Below, one piece after another: positions 23,436 to 33,916 of a stretch of 64,000 bases of DNA. A model generated the notes under the pieces. That model saw nothing but the letters and a program-made list of their open reading frames with translations. It did no database searches and was not told where the DNA came from. Numbering within the stretch: the first letter of the stretch is position 1; every line of letters begins with the position of its first letter. The stretch comes from Eurosta solidaginis (lineage: Eukaryota > Arthropoda > Insecta > Diptera > Tephritidae), in contig NC_090319.1 of NCBI RefSeq assembly GCF_040869045.1, forward strand, positions 15,208,314-15,272,313, written 5' to 3'. Both the position numbers and the translations under genes were made by a program.

Positions 23436-24877
23436 TTGGTCTCTCTATAGGATATACTCAAACAAAAGGGACCACTCCAACCCATATAAAGATATTAGCT
23501 ATAGTTGCATACTCATTTGCGACTCGTCCCGCATTCATCCTTGACTAGTCACATTTTTAGCAGCTTAACATAATCTAACATAACTTGACTTACGTAATTG
23601 GTTTATCTTTTTTTGGCTACAAAGTGCTAATTTATATGTAACTGATAACTCAAATTATGATTAGAAATGCTTAAAACTGGATTATGTAGAAAACTGTAAA
23701 ACAAATGGCATACAAAAAAAAAAAAAAAAAAAGACTGAGTTGTGTGATGGTCATAATCTACGTGCATTTAGCAATTTATCTTGCCAACTGACTTTAAATG
23801 TTTTCTGAAAAGTTATTTACGTATATATGTACGTGTGATTATTTATAACAAATATCTGGACGCTTGAACACCTCACGCTCACCCACACATACACAGTCAT
23901 ACACAAATTCATGCATATACAAAATATTTGGCATTCTAGACGAATTTTCCGAATTCCATTTCATTGTAATTTTTCCCGTTTTCTGTTGCATTTTTGATTT
24001 TTTGTTGTCGAAATTCTCATTATACAATATTACCTTACCTTTATATATATATATATGTATGTATGTAGTAAGTAAAAAATATTTGCACCAAATTTTAGTT
24101 TATACAATGTAAAAAGCGAAAACTTTTCCAAACGTACTAAAATGGCAAAAGTCACTGCAGAAACGAAAAGGAAGGACGAAATGTGGCGGTGGTGGTGTTG
24201 GTGCTGCTGGGCAAACAAAAAAGGAAAGAGTGCAATAGGAAGAAGAAGAGGAAACGGAACAATAAGTCAGCTACTATACAAGTGTTTGTGCTTAAAGTTA
24301 TTTTGTATGTGTATGTGTGTGTGAGTGTTTTATTTTTACTGTTCATGTCGGATGTTGGCGTTGCAGCACACTATGTTTGCATACATAATTGTGTTGTAGC
24401 TATATACATATGTATGTATGTATGCGTATGAGTGTGTGTATATATGTTTGTATTTGTGTGACAAGTAAAAGTGCACGGAAAGCAGATACAAGCCAGAAAC
24501 CACTTGAAAATTTAATTTGTCAAGGCGACATTTATCAGTCGCAAAAAGCAACAGCAAGCAGTAAAGCTGCTAAAACAACAACGACAACACTACCAAAAAC
24601 AAGAACAACAATGTCTGCCTGTAAAAGCACAAAAACTTACAACAGTAAAAAACAACAACAATAACACAAAATAAAACTAAATGTACGAGTACAACATAAA
24701 GGAAAATGTTTCAAGTTAGTTTCGATTTATTTACCGTAAGTTGCTTGCTGCCAGCACTAGGCTCTATCTCTTGCATGCTTAAAATTGCAAAGCTTAAGCT
24801 TGGGAACCGGCTACAATATGGATACGTAAACCACTTTCCCATTACTTTTCGTATCAGTGTAATAGCGTTTTCTTTTC
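23436..24877. other. Unrecognised DNA with several microsatellites
   Basis: Poly-A of about 18 (23715-23733), TATATATATG/TATG runs (24040-24068, 24405-24430) and GT-rich runs (24304-24330). Several short overlapping open frames on both strands have no motif. A CAACAACGACAACA-type run lies at 24575-24665. Confidence 0.5.
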
Positions 24878-25021
24878 TGGCTAAAGTGTTACGCTTTTTG
24901 TACGCCGCGCAACGGTTGTTGTTCTATTCTAAAAACAGGCAACGCCTTTATGGGGTATTTCGTTCTTATGTGAAAATTGTTGCCTGCTCGCAACGCAAAA
25001 GCGTTACACTTTTACCCTGTA
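24878..25021. mobile_element. Small inverted-repeat element, possible MITE
   Basis: The left end reads CTGGCTAAAGTGTTACGC, and the reverse complement of the right end reads CAGGGTAAAAGTGTAACGC, so the roughly 144-bp segment has imperfect terminal inverted repeats. The CAGGGT-type start recalls hAT-type MITEs, but I do not see a convincing 8-bp target duplication. A 126-codon frame (24706-25086) runs through it and I regard that as chance. Confidence 0.4.
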
Positions 25022-25454
25022 TAAAATGGCGAAGTGGCAATACAACTCGGCGAAACTCTGAATTCGCTCTTAAGTTCCACATATAATCTGTTAATATGAG
25101 TGAAGATGGTGCGTTGAAATGTTCGTTGTATGCACTATAAATGTTGAACATTTTCTGGGGTAGGAGTAACTCTGTTAAGGCTTTACCATTCACTTAGGCA
25201 ACAATTTATTTAAGAAAAGAAAACGCTATAAGTTTAGAAATAGCGCACAGCGTCTGTTGCGAATTTTTTTCTAACTCGCGCCGAAAAGCACACTGGATTA
25301 AAGCAGAAAACCAGATAGTACAGATAATTTAGCGAACACAAATTTTGTAGATACATTGCAAACATGTTGAACCTGTCTTCTTTCACCATATGCTCCCATA
25401 CAATTTTAATATTTTACAAAGAATTTTCTCGCTGATTATTGGAGGTATTTATAC
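25022..25454. other. Unrecognised DNA
   Basis: No repeat or gene recognised between the inverted-repeat element and the next LTR. Confidence 0.4.
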
Positions 25455-27498
25455 TGTAACGATTTTTGCGGAATTCTGATTATTTTGCACTTTCTGCTAA
25501 CGTTCGTATCGCTGAACGGTCAAATAAATAACTCCAATATTCAGTATTGCAATATGGTCTTTATTTAGTCTACTTTGGGAGTAGTACAATTATATTTCAA
25601 TATCACGTGCCTCACAAAAGCGTGTTTAAATCAAACTGGTTACTGATTCCTCAGTTTGAGCGGCTTTTATACTCTCGGTTTTCTTATTCAATAATTTCTC
25701 TTAAGGTGTAGTAATTTCGCGAACAGTTGTATCTCATGCTAGGTTACCAGCTATATACATGTATATTTGTTGGTTAAGCTTTTCTTATAGCCATATGCGT
25801 GTGTATGTGTGAGTAACTAATTCGGCTGATAACTACATATATGCATGTGAGATATCTGTTCACTTCGAGCTACTGGTTATGTGTGTGCAATGTTCTTCGT
25901 TGCCCTGTACATAAGTGCCGCGGCTTGCTGTATTTTTATACTCAGCTGAACAGAGATCACAGAGTATATTAACTTTGTTCGCATTACGGTAATCCGTAAC
26001 GGCATAAACTAATCGAGATAGAAATAGACTTCTATATATCAAAATGGTCTGGGCGAAAAAAGAAATTCATTAAGCCATGTCCGCCCGTCCGTCCGTAAAC
26101 ACGATAACTTGACCAAGTTTTGAGGTATCTTCATGAAATTTGGTATGTAGATTCCTGGGCGCTCACCTAAGATAATTCATTACCAGAGACGGATAAGGCG
26201 ATGAAACTTGGTATGACGCAGAATAGAAAATTTGTAAAATTTTGGACAATGGGCGTGGAACCGCCTACGTTTAGCAGACGGTAATTCAAAAGTTTTGCAA
26301 GCCGTAATTTTGCAGTCGATAAAGATATCATGATGAAATTTGGCAGGAACGTTACTCCTATTACTGTATACGGGTTAAATAAAAACTAGCAAAATCGGAT
26401 GACGAACACGCCCACTTAAAAAAAAATTAACAAAAAACCTAATATCATTACAGTATATAAGTAAATTATATCAACATTCAACTCCAGTAATGATATGGTG
26501 CAACAAAATACAAAAATAAAAGAAAATTTCAAAATGGGCGTGGCTCCGCCCTTTTTCATTTAATTTGTCTAGAATTATTTTAATGCCATAAGTCGAACCA
26601 AAAATTTACCAATCCTTGTGAAATTTGGTAAGGGCATAGCTTCTATATCGGTAACTGTTTTCTGTGAAAATGGGCGAAATCGGTTGAAGCCACACCTAGT
26701 TTTTATACACAGTCGACCGTCTGTCCTTCCGCTCGGCCGTTAACATAATAACTTGAGCAAAAATCGATATATCTTTACTAAACTTAGTTCGCGTACTTAT
26801 CTAGACTCACTTTATCTTGGTATTAAAAATGGGCAAAATCCGACTATGACCACGCTCACTTTTACGGTATCGAAAATTTCGAAAAATGAATGAAATTCCA
26901 TAATTCTATACCAAATACGAAAACAAGGGATGAAATATGTTGACTCTGAGTCACCCTGGTCCATATTTTGTTCGATATCTCGAAAGCGCCTTCATATATA
27001 TTACTAAAGGCCACTCCCTTTTAAAATCTCATTAATACCTTTAATTTGATTCTCATATTGTACACACACATTATAGAGTCACCCGTGGTCAACCTTTATG
27101 GCGGTATCTCGAAAAGGCGTCCACCTATAGAACTAAGGTCCACTCCCTTTTAAAATACTCATTACCACCTTTGATTTAATACCCATATCGTACAAATATA
27201 TTCTAGAGTCACCCCTGGTCCACCTTTATGGCGATATCTCGAAAAGGCGTCCACCTATAAAACTACAGCCCACTTTCTTCTAAAATACTCTTTAATACCT
27301 TCCTTTTGATACCCATGTTACACAAACATATTCCAGGGTTTCCCTAGGTTCATTTTCCTACATGGTGATTTTCCCTTATTTTGTCTCCAAAGCTCTCAGC
27401 TGAGTATGTAATGTTCGGTTACACCCGAAATTAGCCTTCCTTACTTTTTGTTGTTGTAATTATTTACTACCAGCATAGTGATGTCAACATTCGCCACA
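25455..27498 (-). mobile_element. LTR family L, copy 3, split by a DINE-1-like insertion
   Basis: Starts TGTAACGATTTTTGCGG and ends CATTCGCCACA, the complements of the LTR 3' and 5' ends. Flanks are ATAC (left) and ATAT (right), one mismatch in the 4-bp duplication. LTR sequence runs 25455 to about 25935 and resumes at about 27451; the 1.5 kb between belongs to a family 1 DINE-1-like element. Without it the LTR is about 530 bp, in line with the other copies. Confidence 0.8.
25936..27450 (+). mobile_element. DINE-1-like family 1, 1.5 kb copy nested in an LTR
   Basis: Starts in a T run with TATACTCAGCTGAACAGAG and ends with the subterminal CTCAGCTGAGTATG, a GTTCGG-TTAC-ACCCGAA(A) hairpin and CCTTCCTTACTTTTT. 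Inside are CGTCCGTCCG (26090), repeated CACGCCCAC/GGGCGTGG words, and two to three partial copies of a tandem unit of about 125-130 bp (GTCACCCSTGGTCCACCTTTATGGCGATATCTCG) at 26950-27340. No protein is encoded. Terminal hairpins, T-rich target and central short tandem repeats match the non-autonomous Helentron/DINE-1 design of flies; the class is inferred, not proven. Confidence 0.75.
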
Positions 27499-29833
27499 AT
27501 ATGTTTAGTATACAGCCCAGTAAGTATTGAATTGGGAAGCCCAGTGATACTCGTCATCTCAAAATTTTTGAGTTTTCAGTTAGCTTACTTTTGATCTTCC
27601 TGCGTCGTTCTCTTTCTGAAAAACTTTGTCGCTGTACAAGGTGTTCTTTTTATATTACTTAAATTTTATATTTTTCATAGAAAGTATATTGAGCGTGGGA
27701 GAAATATGCTATGACTGATACTCGTATGTAACATCGTCCTTGAAATAATTTTATTTAGAGGAAGGTTTTCAACCGAATGGAGGATTCGTCAGCTGTTCCT
27801 TGCGCAAGCAGGCCTTCCTCAGAAAAACTTTCCTTACAATCGTATAGTGGACTTTTGGATCGGTTTTTTTTGTTTTCTTCAACAACTAAGCAAATTTCAT
27901 GCGAATGTTGTAGATTTTTTTTGCTATTTGGACACTAGACATATCAAGGAAGTTAAGTGTTTGGCTTATTCTATTACTTTATTTGTTACGCTGCTAAAAC
28001 TACTGTGCGCCCATAGTAAATAATTTAATATCACAAGAAGGTGGAAAGTGGGAAGCGATTAAGCCCTAATGTTGGCTACATAGTTATTGAGTACGAAGCT
28101 ATCTATGCTACTGCTGGGCAGAACAACCACTTCCGTTTCATTATTTCCCATTCTCGCTTTATGTATGTGTTTAAGTTGCACTAGAAATGTTTTTGCTATT
28201 GTTGTTATATTGTTGTTGCAGCAAATTGTGTTTTCTTATTAATTTTCTCTTTCTTCTACAATCCTTGTTAGCCATTCCCGTTGCGAATTGCTTGTCATAC
28301 ACGCTTTGAACATGATGCTAACACCAACAACAGCAACAAAACAATTTCAACCAAGCGCAATAACAAAAACAACAACCAGAGTACACTATCGACGACGCTA
28401 ATGTTATAATAATTTTACTTGATTTCTCTCTTCACTAGTTTTACTTAGAATTTATAAGAGTTGGCAAAAAAGTACGTAGCCAAAGTCATTATACATAGTA
28501 GCGAGGAATTTTAACTTGTAGTACGTGAACGTTATCACTGCAACATTCCACTATGCATTGCTTGTGAACTTATGAACTTAACAGCGCGCTCCACGATAGT
28601 AGTAGATGCAAACATCCTTGAACAAATATTATACATTTATTTTTCCAGAAAAAAGTTAGCCGCGGCAAAGTACTTAATATGAATTTAGTTGGTGGAATAC
28701 GGTGTGATATCGCGATGCGACATGCAGAGTGGTTGTGATGTCACTTCGAGTACTATGTAAGGAGTGAGAGAAAACATTGTAAGAGGCAATCAATTATTTT
28801 GTCTTCTCAAAGTAACTTCATTACTTAAAACAATACTTTTTATGTACAACCAACATTAAGGAGCCTTCAAAACTTATAGGTTGATGCGGTATTTAAATAC
28901 AAAATTGAGATTATGTAGAAAATGTGAAAATAAATGCCGCATTTTGGGCAAAAGGCTGAATGCGGGCTGAGCATGTACAACCTATTGGCTAATTAGATGG
29001 CCAAAAATAGCAGGATTTAGCATTTGAATTGCAAACAAAGAACTGGAACTTTAAATTTGTATGACAAAAATCCTTACTTTATAGCTTACTTTCTCTTAAA
29101 GGTTAAAAGGAGACGGTGCTAAATACATGGATGTACTACTGAGAAATGAGCTATCCTAGATGATCAAAGCAGCGCTCATTTGACGCCGCTTGGGCGGATT
29201 TACATAACCGCATGCAAATATTTTTAGGCAGAAGGTGTGGTCTGCGGCCGGAAAGCACGGAATGGACAAAAAAAAAGAAGTAATGAAACATATATATGGC
29301 GCACTCGTGAAGGAAATCGGTATAGGTTAGGACAGAAATAACATGCTAAGGATTGTTAAACGAGCTGCCGGTAGTGTGACCAAAGGGGTGAGTAGATCAT
29401 GTCTTTAAAAATTTTAAGCTGTTTCATGTGCCACCCATCTATTTCTTTAACAAGAAAGTGCCACCTCAAAGTAGCCTTAGACTTCGGAATTTGGGTCTCT
29501 GTATTGCTCAATGTTAACTAACCCTAAATCCTAGGAAATATGGACTATGTTTGTCCCATGAAAATCTTAGATAAAAGTGTAGAACATTCTTTCTAAAAAG
29601 GAATATGGAAAGAGTTTCGACATATCAATTTTCAGTGGCCGGTTTTCAAGTTTTGACTGGTTTACCAATATGGCGAGTCGGCAAATCATTATGAACAATA
29701 AAGGGTCTAGATGGGAAATAAGTAAGCAAGGCGATATCGGCTTTTAGTATCGTAGGTGTTAAATAGTTTTGTACACGCTGGAATAATTCACCGACCAAAT
29801 CCCCCACCACTGGCGTAACAAGTCTAACAATAT
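27499..29833. other. Unrecognised DNA left of the gypsy-type element
   Basis: TTGTTGTTATATTGTTGTTGC at 28197-28218 and CAACAACAGCAACA-type runs at 28325-28380 are simple sequence. A 102-codon minus frame (29646-29954) enters the 5' LTR and has no recognised domain. Nothing else is supported. Confidence 0.45.
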
Positions 29834-30056
29834 TGTAAGGGTGGCGACTCTGTTTTGGTCTAAGCAGTAGTAAGTGACGAGCAGCCGACGATAGTGTACG
29901 CCGCGCAAGGCGTATCAATCTTAATTTACACATTAAAACATTATTAAATTGCATACTAATATTTTTATTAACTAACTCATTAAATGTTTAACTAAAGTGC
30001 GAGAGTTCATTTATTCAAATTGAATACATCAAGCCCCTGTTCCCAAGTACCTTTCA
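29834..30056 (+). repeat. 5' LTR of the gypsy-type element
   Basis: Begins TGTAAGGGTGGCGACTC and ends AAGTACCTTTCA. Same length as the 3' LTR with about six substitutions, for example G/A at the ninth base after TGTAA, and AAAACATT versus CAAACATT. There is no clear TATA box. ATTAAA words near 29934-29950 could serve as the polyadenylation signal. In an active copy it would drive transcription of the element. Confidence 0.95.
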
Positions 30057-30072
30057 GGTCAGAAGGGGATAA
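30057..30072 (+). promoter_or_regulatory. Probable primer-binding site, leucine-tRNA-like
   Basis: GGTCAGAAGGGGAT directly follows the LTR. It resembles the complement of an insect tRNA-Leu 3' end (TGTCAGAAGTGGGAT) with one substitution and one missing base. Position is right for minus-strand DNA priming; the match is imperfect and recalled by family knowledge. Confidence 0.4.
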
Positions 30073-30615
30073 ATCGGCGTAAGAATTGTAAAATTGCAAA
30101 TAACGGGATAGTGAGACTCCGGCAGAGTGGCGTTGGTGCTCCGCTGGCATTCTGTGAATTTCGTTGTGTATTAAACGTTGAGTTCAAATACGTATATATA
30201 TTTGTGCAAAGCATTCATTGTCCGTAAGTAAGAACGAGATGTTAATGTGACTTACATTTGAAGTAGCAAATGTTGTATGTATGCCATTTGCGTGAACGAG
30301 ATGCGTAAAATACTCCGTAATTGAGTTAACTGAAAAAGTAATATTCACTAAGTAATATATAAACGTACGGTAGCGAAAGAGAGATGAACGTCTAATATCT
30401 CTGAACGGTAGCGTGAAACATATACGCGTGAGTGAAACAATAACGTGCCCGGTATCGCAAATAATACGATTCGGGAAAGCAAAACAAACGAAGCAAATTT
30501 CTAATTAGAAACTAACGTCAACGAGATCGTACATAAACACACGTACAAAAGCGTATAAAAATGAATTTTAACAACGAAAGGGTGATTATAGTAACGAAAA
30601 ACGTAAGCAAACAAA

Positions 30616-31083
30616 ATGCCGCTTGTAAAAATTAGTAGTTTAAGATTGACGGAGATTAAAGAACTGCTCATTGGAAGAGGATTGGAGACAGAAGGGCTGA
30701 AAAACGAGTTAGTTTTGCGACTTAGCCAAGCAGTTGGCACGGATGTAATAGAATTTACTCAAACGAATGTGCAAGAGCAAATTAATGAGTTGCGCGAAAT
30801 GTTTACTTCGATGATGCAAATGATGCAAACAAACTCAAACACCCCAGTTAGTGTTGTCGCGAGCACATCGAATTCGCAAAACGGTCAAACGGCTATCGAA
30901 ACGTCGGTGGTAAACGTTAAAAAAAGCAAATATTCGGTGAAAGAAATCGCGGAAACTATACCGGACTTCGATCCAACAAACGAATCGTCAATCACGGTTG
31001 AACAATTTATAGACAGAGTTAATAGTGTTATGAGCGAGCGCATACCAATGGGAAGAAAAGTGTTTGTTATTGGCAGTGTATAG
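30616..31083 (+). pseudogene. gag: gag N-terminal part, SAP-like motif, ends in a frameshift
   Basis: Begins ATG at 30616 after a 560-bp leader. Residues about 6-38 (IKELLIGRGLETEGLKNELV) fit the SAP helix-turn-helix pattern LxxxLxxRGLxTxGxKxxLxxRL, which in other proteins binds DNA or chromatin. A coiled-coil-like EQINELREMFTSMMQMM stretch follows (residues about 52-70), then the start of a retrotransposon capsid domain (VKEIAETIPDFDP, residues about 114-126). The frame runs into TAG at 31081, while capsid similarity continues in the +1-type frame that is open from 31064. The one-base change therefore lies near 31055-31075. There is no clear slippery heptamer, so I take it as a lesion and not programmed frameshifting. 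Gag would form the particle that packages the RNA. Confidence 0.8.
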
Positions 31084-31909
31084 TCGACTCAAAGGCGCCA
31101 CGAAAATGTGGCTCAATTCTACAGATAAGTTGTATTCGAATTGGAGTGAATTGTCACAACAGCTGTGTGAAGAGTTTAGCTGTATGCCGGACGAAGCTGA
31201 CATACATTACAAAATGAGTCAAGCAGTGCGTAAAACAAACGAAACACTACTAGATTATTGTTTTCGTATGAGCGCTTTAGGTAAACGGTATGCTTTGAGT
31301 GAACCAGCAGTGGTGAAATATGCGAGAGAAGGGTTGAAGCATCGCGAGTTACAAGTAGTTTTGGCAGTCAATCGGTTTAAAACAATGCGCGAATTTCGTC
31401 AAGCGATCACTGATTATACAAAAAACATTCCTGCGCGTTCGGGTAAATACGAAAAGCCGGTTGAAATTGAGAAGAGTAGTGGCGATAGAAGCGACAAAAA
31501 CAAACAACTGATTTGTTTTAATTGCCAAGAAAAGGGGCATATATCTACCAAATGTCCACAACCGCAACGTAGGCAAAGATGCATAGACTGTGATAAAGTG
31601 CATCCCAAAAGTGAACCACAAAATTGTGGAAAGAAGAAAACAGTGGTGAGAAAAACGAATATACAGCGCGAAACTATATACAATAACATTTTTGAGCAGA
31701 GTGTTTTGATCAACGGAAAGCAATTTATGGCATTTATCGATACAGGTAGTGAATGTAGCATGGTCAGAGCGACTGTAGCAAATAAGGTAAATTGCGAAAA
31801 AGAAAAATGTGTATTAAAAATTAGTGGGTTTTGCGGAGGTGTTATATGTGCACATGCAAAGATTCATGTTGATTTACAAATTGAAAATCTAAAACGATTA
31901 GTAACATTA
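31064..31909 (+). pseudogene. gag-pol: gag capsid C-terminus, nucleocapsid zinc knuckle and protease
   Basis: This frame continues the capsid (AVYSRLKGATKMWLNS, then ALGKRYALSEPAVVKYAREG). It carries a perfect CCHC zinc knuckle CFNCQEKGHISTKC (31514-31555) and a second, looser one, CIDCDKVHPKSEPQNC. The aspartic protease active site DTGS follows (Asp codon 31739-31741, IDTGSECSMVRATVANK). Nucleocapsid and protease share one frame, so this lineage seems to use a single gag-pol frame. Zinc knuckles bind the genomic RNA, and the protease cleaves the polyprotein as a dimer. The frame is interrupted at 31910 by the inverted-repeat insertion; stops inside the insertion end it at 31981. Confidence 0.9.
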
Positions 31910-32315
31910 GCCGTGGTTTTTAACACGCGCGTATACGTTTCGTTTGCGCGTGTTAAAAAACGCCTATCTTCGCTTAGATAATGCTTAGGAGACCCATCTA
32001 GCGGCTGTGGTAAAACAACTAGCTACAGCAACAGGGTGTACCGAAAAGCGGAGACGCAACGCTCTGATGGCCATAGGGTATAACATATAGCTGAATCAGT
32101 TGCGATGAATTGTGGACACACATATAATACATAGAATTAGTGTACAGGGTGAAACAAAGACACATATTTCAGTTACATCTGAGTATAATGCGTATTGAAA
32201 TTTAGTAGGACAAAATTTATGCGCAGCAATTTCAGAGGTGTATTTATAGTTTTTCTCTTAGCAGTCAATATAAAGTTTAAGCGTAAACGGATATACGCGT
32301 GTTAAACAACACGGC
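31910..32315. mobile_element. 406-bp TA-flanked inverted-repeat element (MITE-like) inserted in pol
   Basis: The left end reads GCCGTGGTTTTTAACACGCG, and the reverse complement of the right end reads GCCGTGTTGTTTAACACGCG; similarity continues to about 32 bp. TA lies on both sides (31908-31909 and 32316-32317), as in Tc1/mariner-type insertions. Element plus one TA is 408 bp, divisible by three. The pol frame on the left resumes in the same phase on the right with protease-RT linker residues (DDELLSADLLLGQ), so the boundaries are internally confirmed. The left 47 bp also form their own palindrome (TTAACACGCGC...GCGCGTGTTAA). No transposase is encoded. Confidence 0.85.
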
Positions 32316-32317
32316 TA

Positions 32318-32499
32318 TTATATGTTGTTGACGATGAGCTCTTATCAGCAGATTTGTTATTAGGGCAAAACATTTTTAATGATATGCGTGCGGTTATAGT
32401 AGACGGGCGAATAACATTAGCGAGCGAAAATAAATTTAATATCGACAATATCAAGTGTGGAGTTGACGATATAAATGTAAAAACTGAACTGAGTTGTTG
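32318..32499 (+). pseudogene. pol: pol segment between protease and reverse transcriptase
   Basis: In the same frame as the protease, this reads LLLGQNIFNDMRAVIVDG, the C-terminal part of the retropepsin domain (the LLLGxDxL-type strand) and the linker to RT. It meets TGA at about 32497, while RT similarity starts in another frame at 32494, so a one-base lesion lies near 32488-32496. Confidence 0.8.
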
Positions 32500-33045
32500 A
32501 ATAACTACGGAGATGTTTTTTCAACAAATATACGTGAGATAGGTAAAACTGATTTGGTTGAAATGAAGTTAAATTTAGATACTAACATTCCGATAGCGCA
32601 AAACCCATTTAGGGTTCCCGAACCTAAAAAGCAAATAATAGCGGATTTGGTTAATGAACTTTTAGCGGCTGACATTATAGGCAAATCAAATTCGGAATAT
32701 GCTAGTCCGATGATCTTAGTTAAAAAGAAAAATGGTAGTGAGCGATTGTGTGTTGATTTTAGGCGACACAATCAGCATATGAATAAAAAAATTTTCCCAA
32801 TGCCAAATATTGAGGAACAACTACAAAGTGCAAAGAAATACGTTTATTTCACGGTATTAGACTTAAATAGTGGGTATTATCAAATACCAATTGCGGAAGA
32901 CAGTCAAAAATACACCGCATTCGTAACTACGGAGGGGTTATTCGAGTTCAAGAGGAAGCATTTCGGACTTAAAAACGCGCCGGTAGTATTTCAGCTATTA
33001 ATTGCTAAAATAAAAGAACGTGTCAAATGTGATGATATGATATGA
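32494..33045 (+). pseudogene. pol: Reverse transcriptase, fingers and palm N-terminal half
   Basis: Contains the Ty3/gypsy RT motifs in order: FRVPEPKK, SPMILVKKKNGSERLCVDFR (residues about 70-90), MPNIEEQL, and the first catalytic aspartate in VLDLNSGYYQI (Asp codon 32860-32862). FGLKNAPVVFQ follows; families usually have MPFGL, here KHFGL. The frame ends at TGA (33043-33045), just where the catalytic YxDD box should be; past the box the similarity continues in the frame of 33077. RT makes cDNA from the element RNA. Losing the second and third catalytic aspartates' context leaves this copy unable to do so. Confidence 0.9.
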
Positions 33046-33916
33046 CATTTTAATCGGTAGCCAAACGGTAAACGAGATGTACGAAAAATTGCAACGAGTA
33101 CTCAGCGCTATTCGCGAAGCAAACGTTACGTTAAATATACAAAAATGTAAATTTTTGAAAAACACAATCGAGTTCTTGGGTCATGAGTTAACCCCGGACG
33201 GTATTGCACCTGGTCTCGCGAAAACTTTATCCATACGTGATTATAAAACTCCAACAAACGTACCCGAAGTAAGGCAGTTTCTCGGGCTTAGCGGTTACTT
33301 TCGTAAATTTGTCCCGGGTTACGCACTAATAGCTGCACCATTAAATCGACTTTTACGTAAAAACGAGCCGTTTGTATGGGCGGAAAATCAGCAAAACGCA
33401 TTTAATAAACTTAAAAATAGTTTAGTTTCTCGACCGGTGATGACTGCATTTCGAGTTGATGCAGAACATCAAGTACATACTGACGCGAGTTCAATCGGGC
33501 TTGCGGGCGTGTTATTACAAAAAGAAAATGAACATTGGAAGCCTGTTGTATATTATAGTCGGGCGACCACAGACGCGGAGAAAAAGTATCACAGCTACGA
33601 GCTTGAGACGCTAGCGGTAGTCGAAACCGTTGAAAGATTTCGGTACTACATTTACGGGAAACGAATAAAACTACTTACCGATTGTAGCGCAATAACGACA
33701 ACAATTAAAAAACGTGAATTGGTGCCACGAATCGCACGGTGGTGGTTGCGTATTCAGGATCATGATCTTGATATTGAGCATCGAATTGGGCAGCGAATGG
33801 CGCATATAGATGCGCTGAGCCGTTCTCCTGTTGAAGAACCGCGTGAAATTGAAACAGCATCATTACGAACCGACAAAGTCAAAATAGCTGAAGAAGATTG
33901 GGTGTTTGGTATGTAA
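33037..33916 (+). pseudogene. pol: RT thumb/connection and RNase H, ends at an in-frame stop
   Basis: After the damaged catalytic box (a YDILIG remnant near 33041-33057), the frame encodes the thumb (CKFLKNTIEFLGHELTPDGI), the QFLGLSGYFRKFVPGY connection, and a full RNase H domain. The RNase H acidic residues are visible: HTDASSIGLAGVLLQ (Asp codon 33482-33484), YELETLAVVE, LLTDCSAI and HIDALSRSP. RNase H degrades the RNA strand of the hybrid during cDNA synthesis. TAA at 33914-33916 stops the frame, but the integrase continues in exactly the same phase, so this is a nonsense mutation in what was one polyprotein. Confidence 0.9.

Noticed and set aside
24706..25086. 126-codon plus frame
   Set aside because: Runs through an inverted-repeat element, no domain, no supporting context; likely chance.
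29646..29954. 102-codon minus frame overlapping the 5' LTR
   Set aside because: Its first third is LTR complement, and a similar frame appears over the 3' LTR (35066-35302); it is a shadow of the LTR plus flank.
31050..31085. Programmed gag-pol frameshift
   Set aside because: The shift falls inside the capsid domain and not between nucleocapsid and protease, and no slippery heptamer is evident; a mutation is simpler.
31920..32305. TTAA-flanked piggyBac-like reading of the insertion in pol
   Set aside because: TTAA does occur at both inner positions, but inverted similarity continues outward to GCCGTG and only the TA boundaries sit at the end of the symmetry, with the pol frame resuming directly outside.
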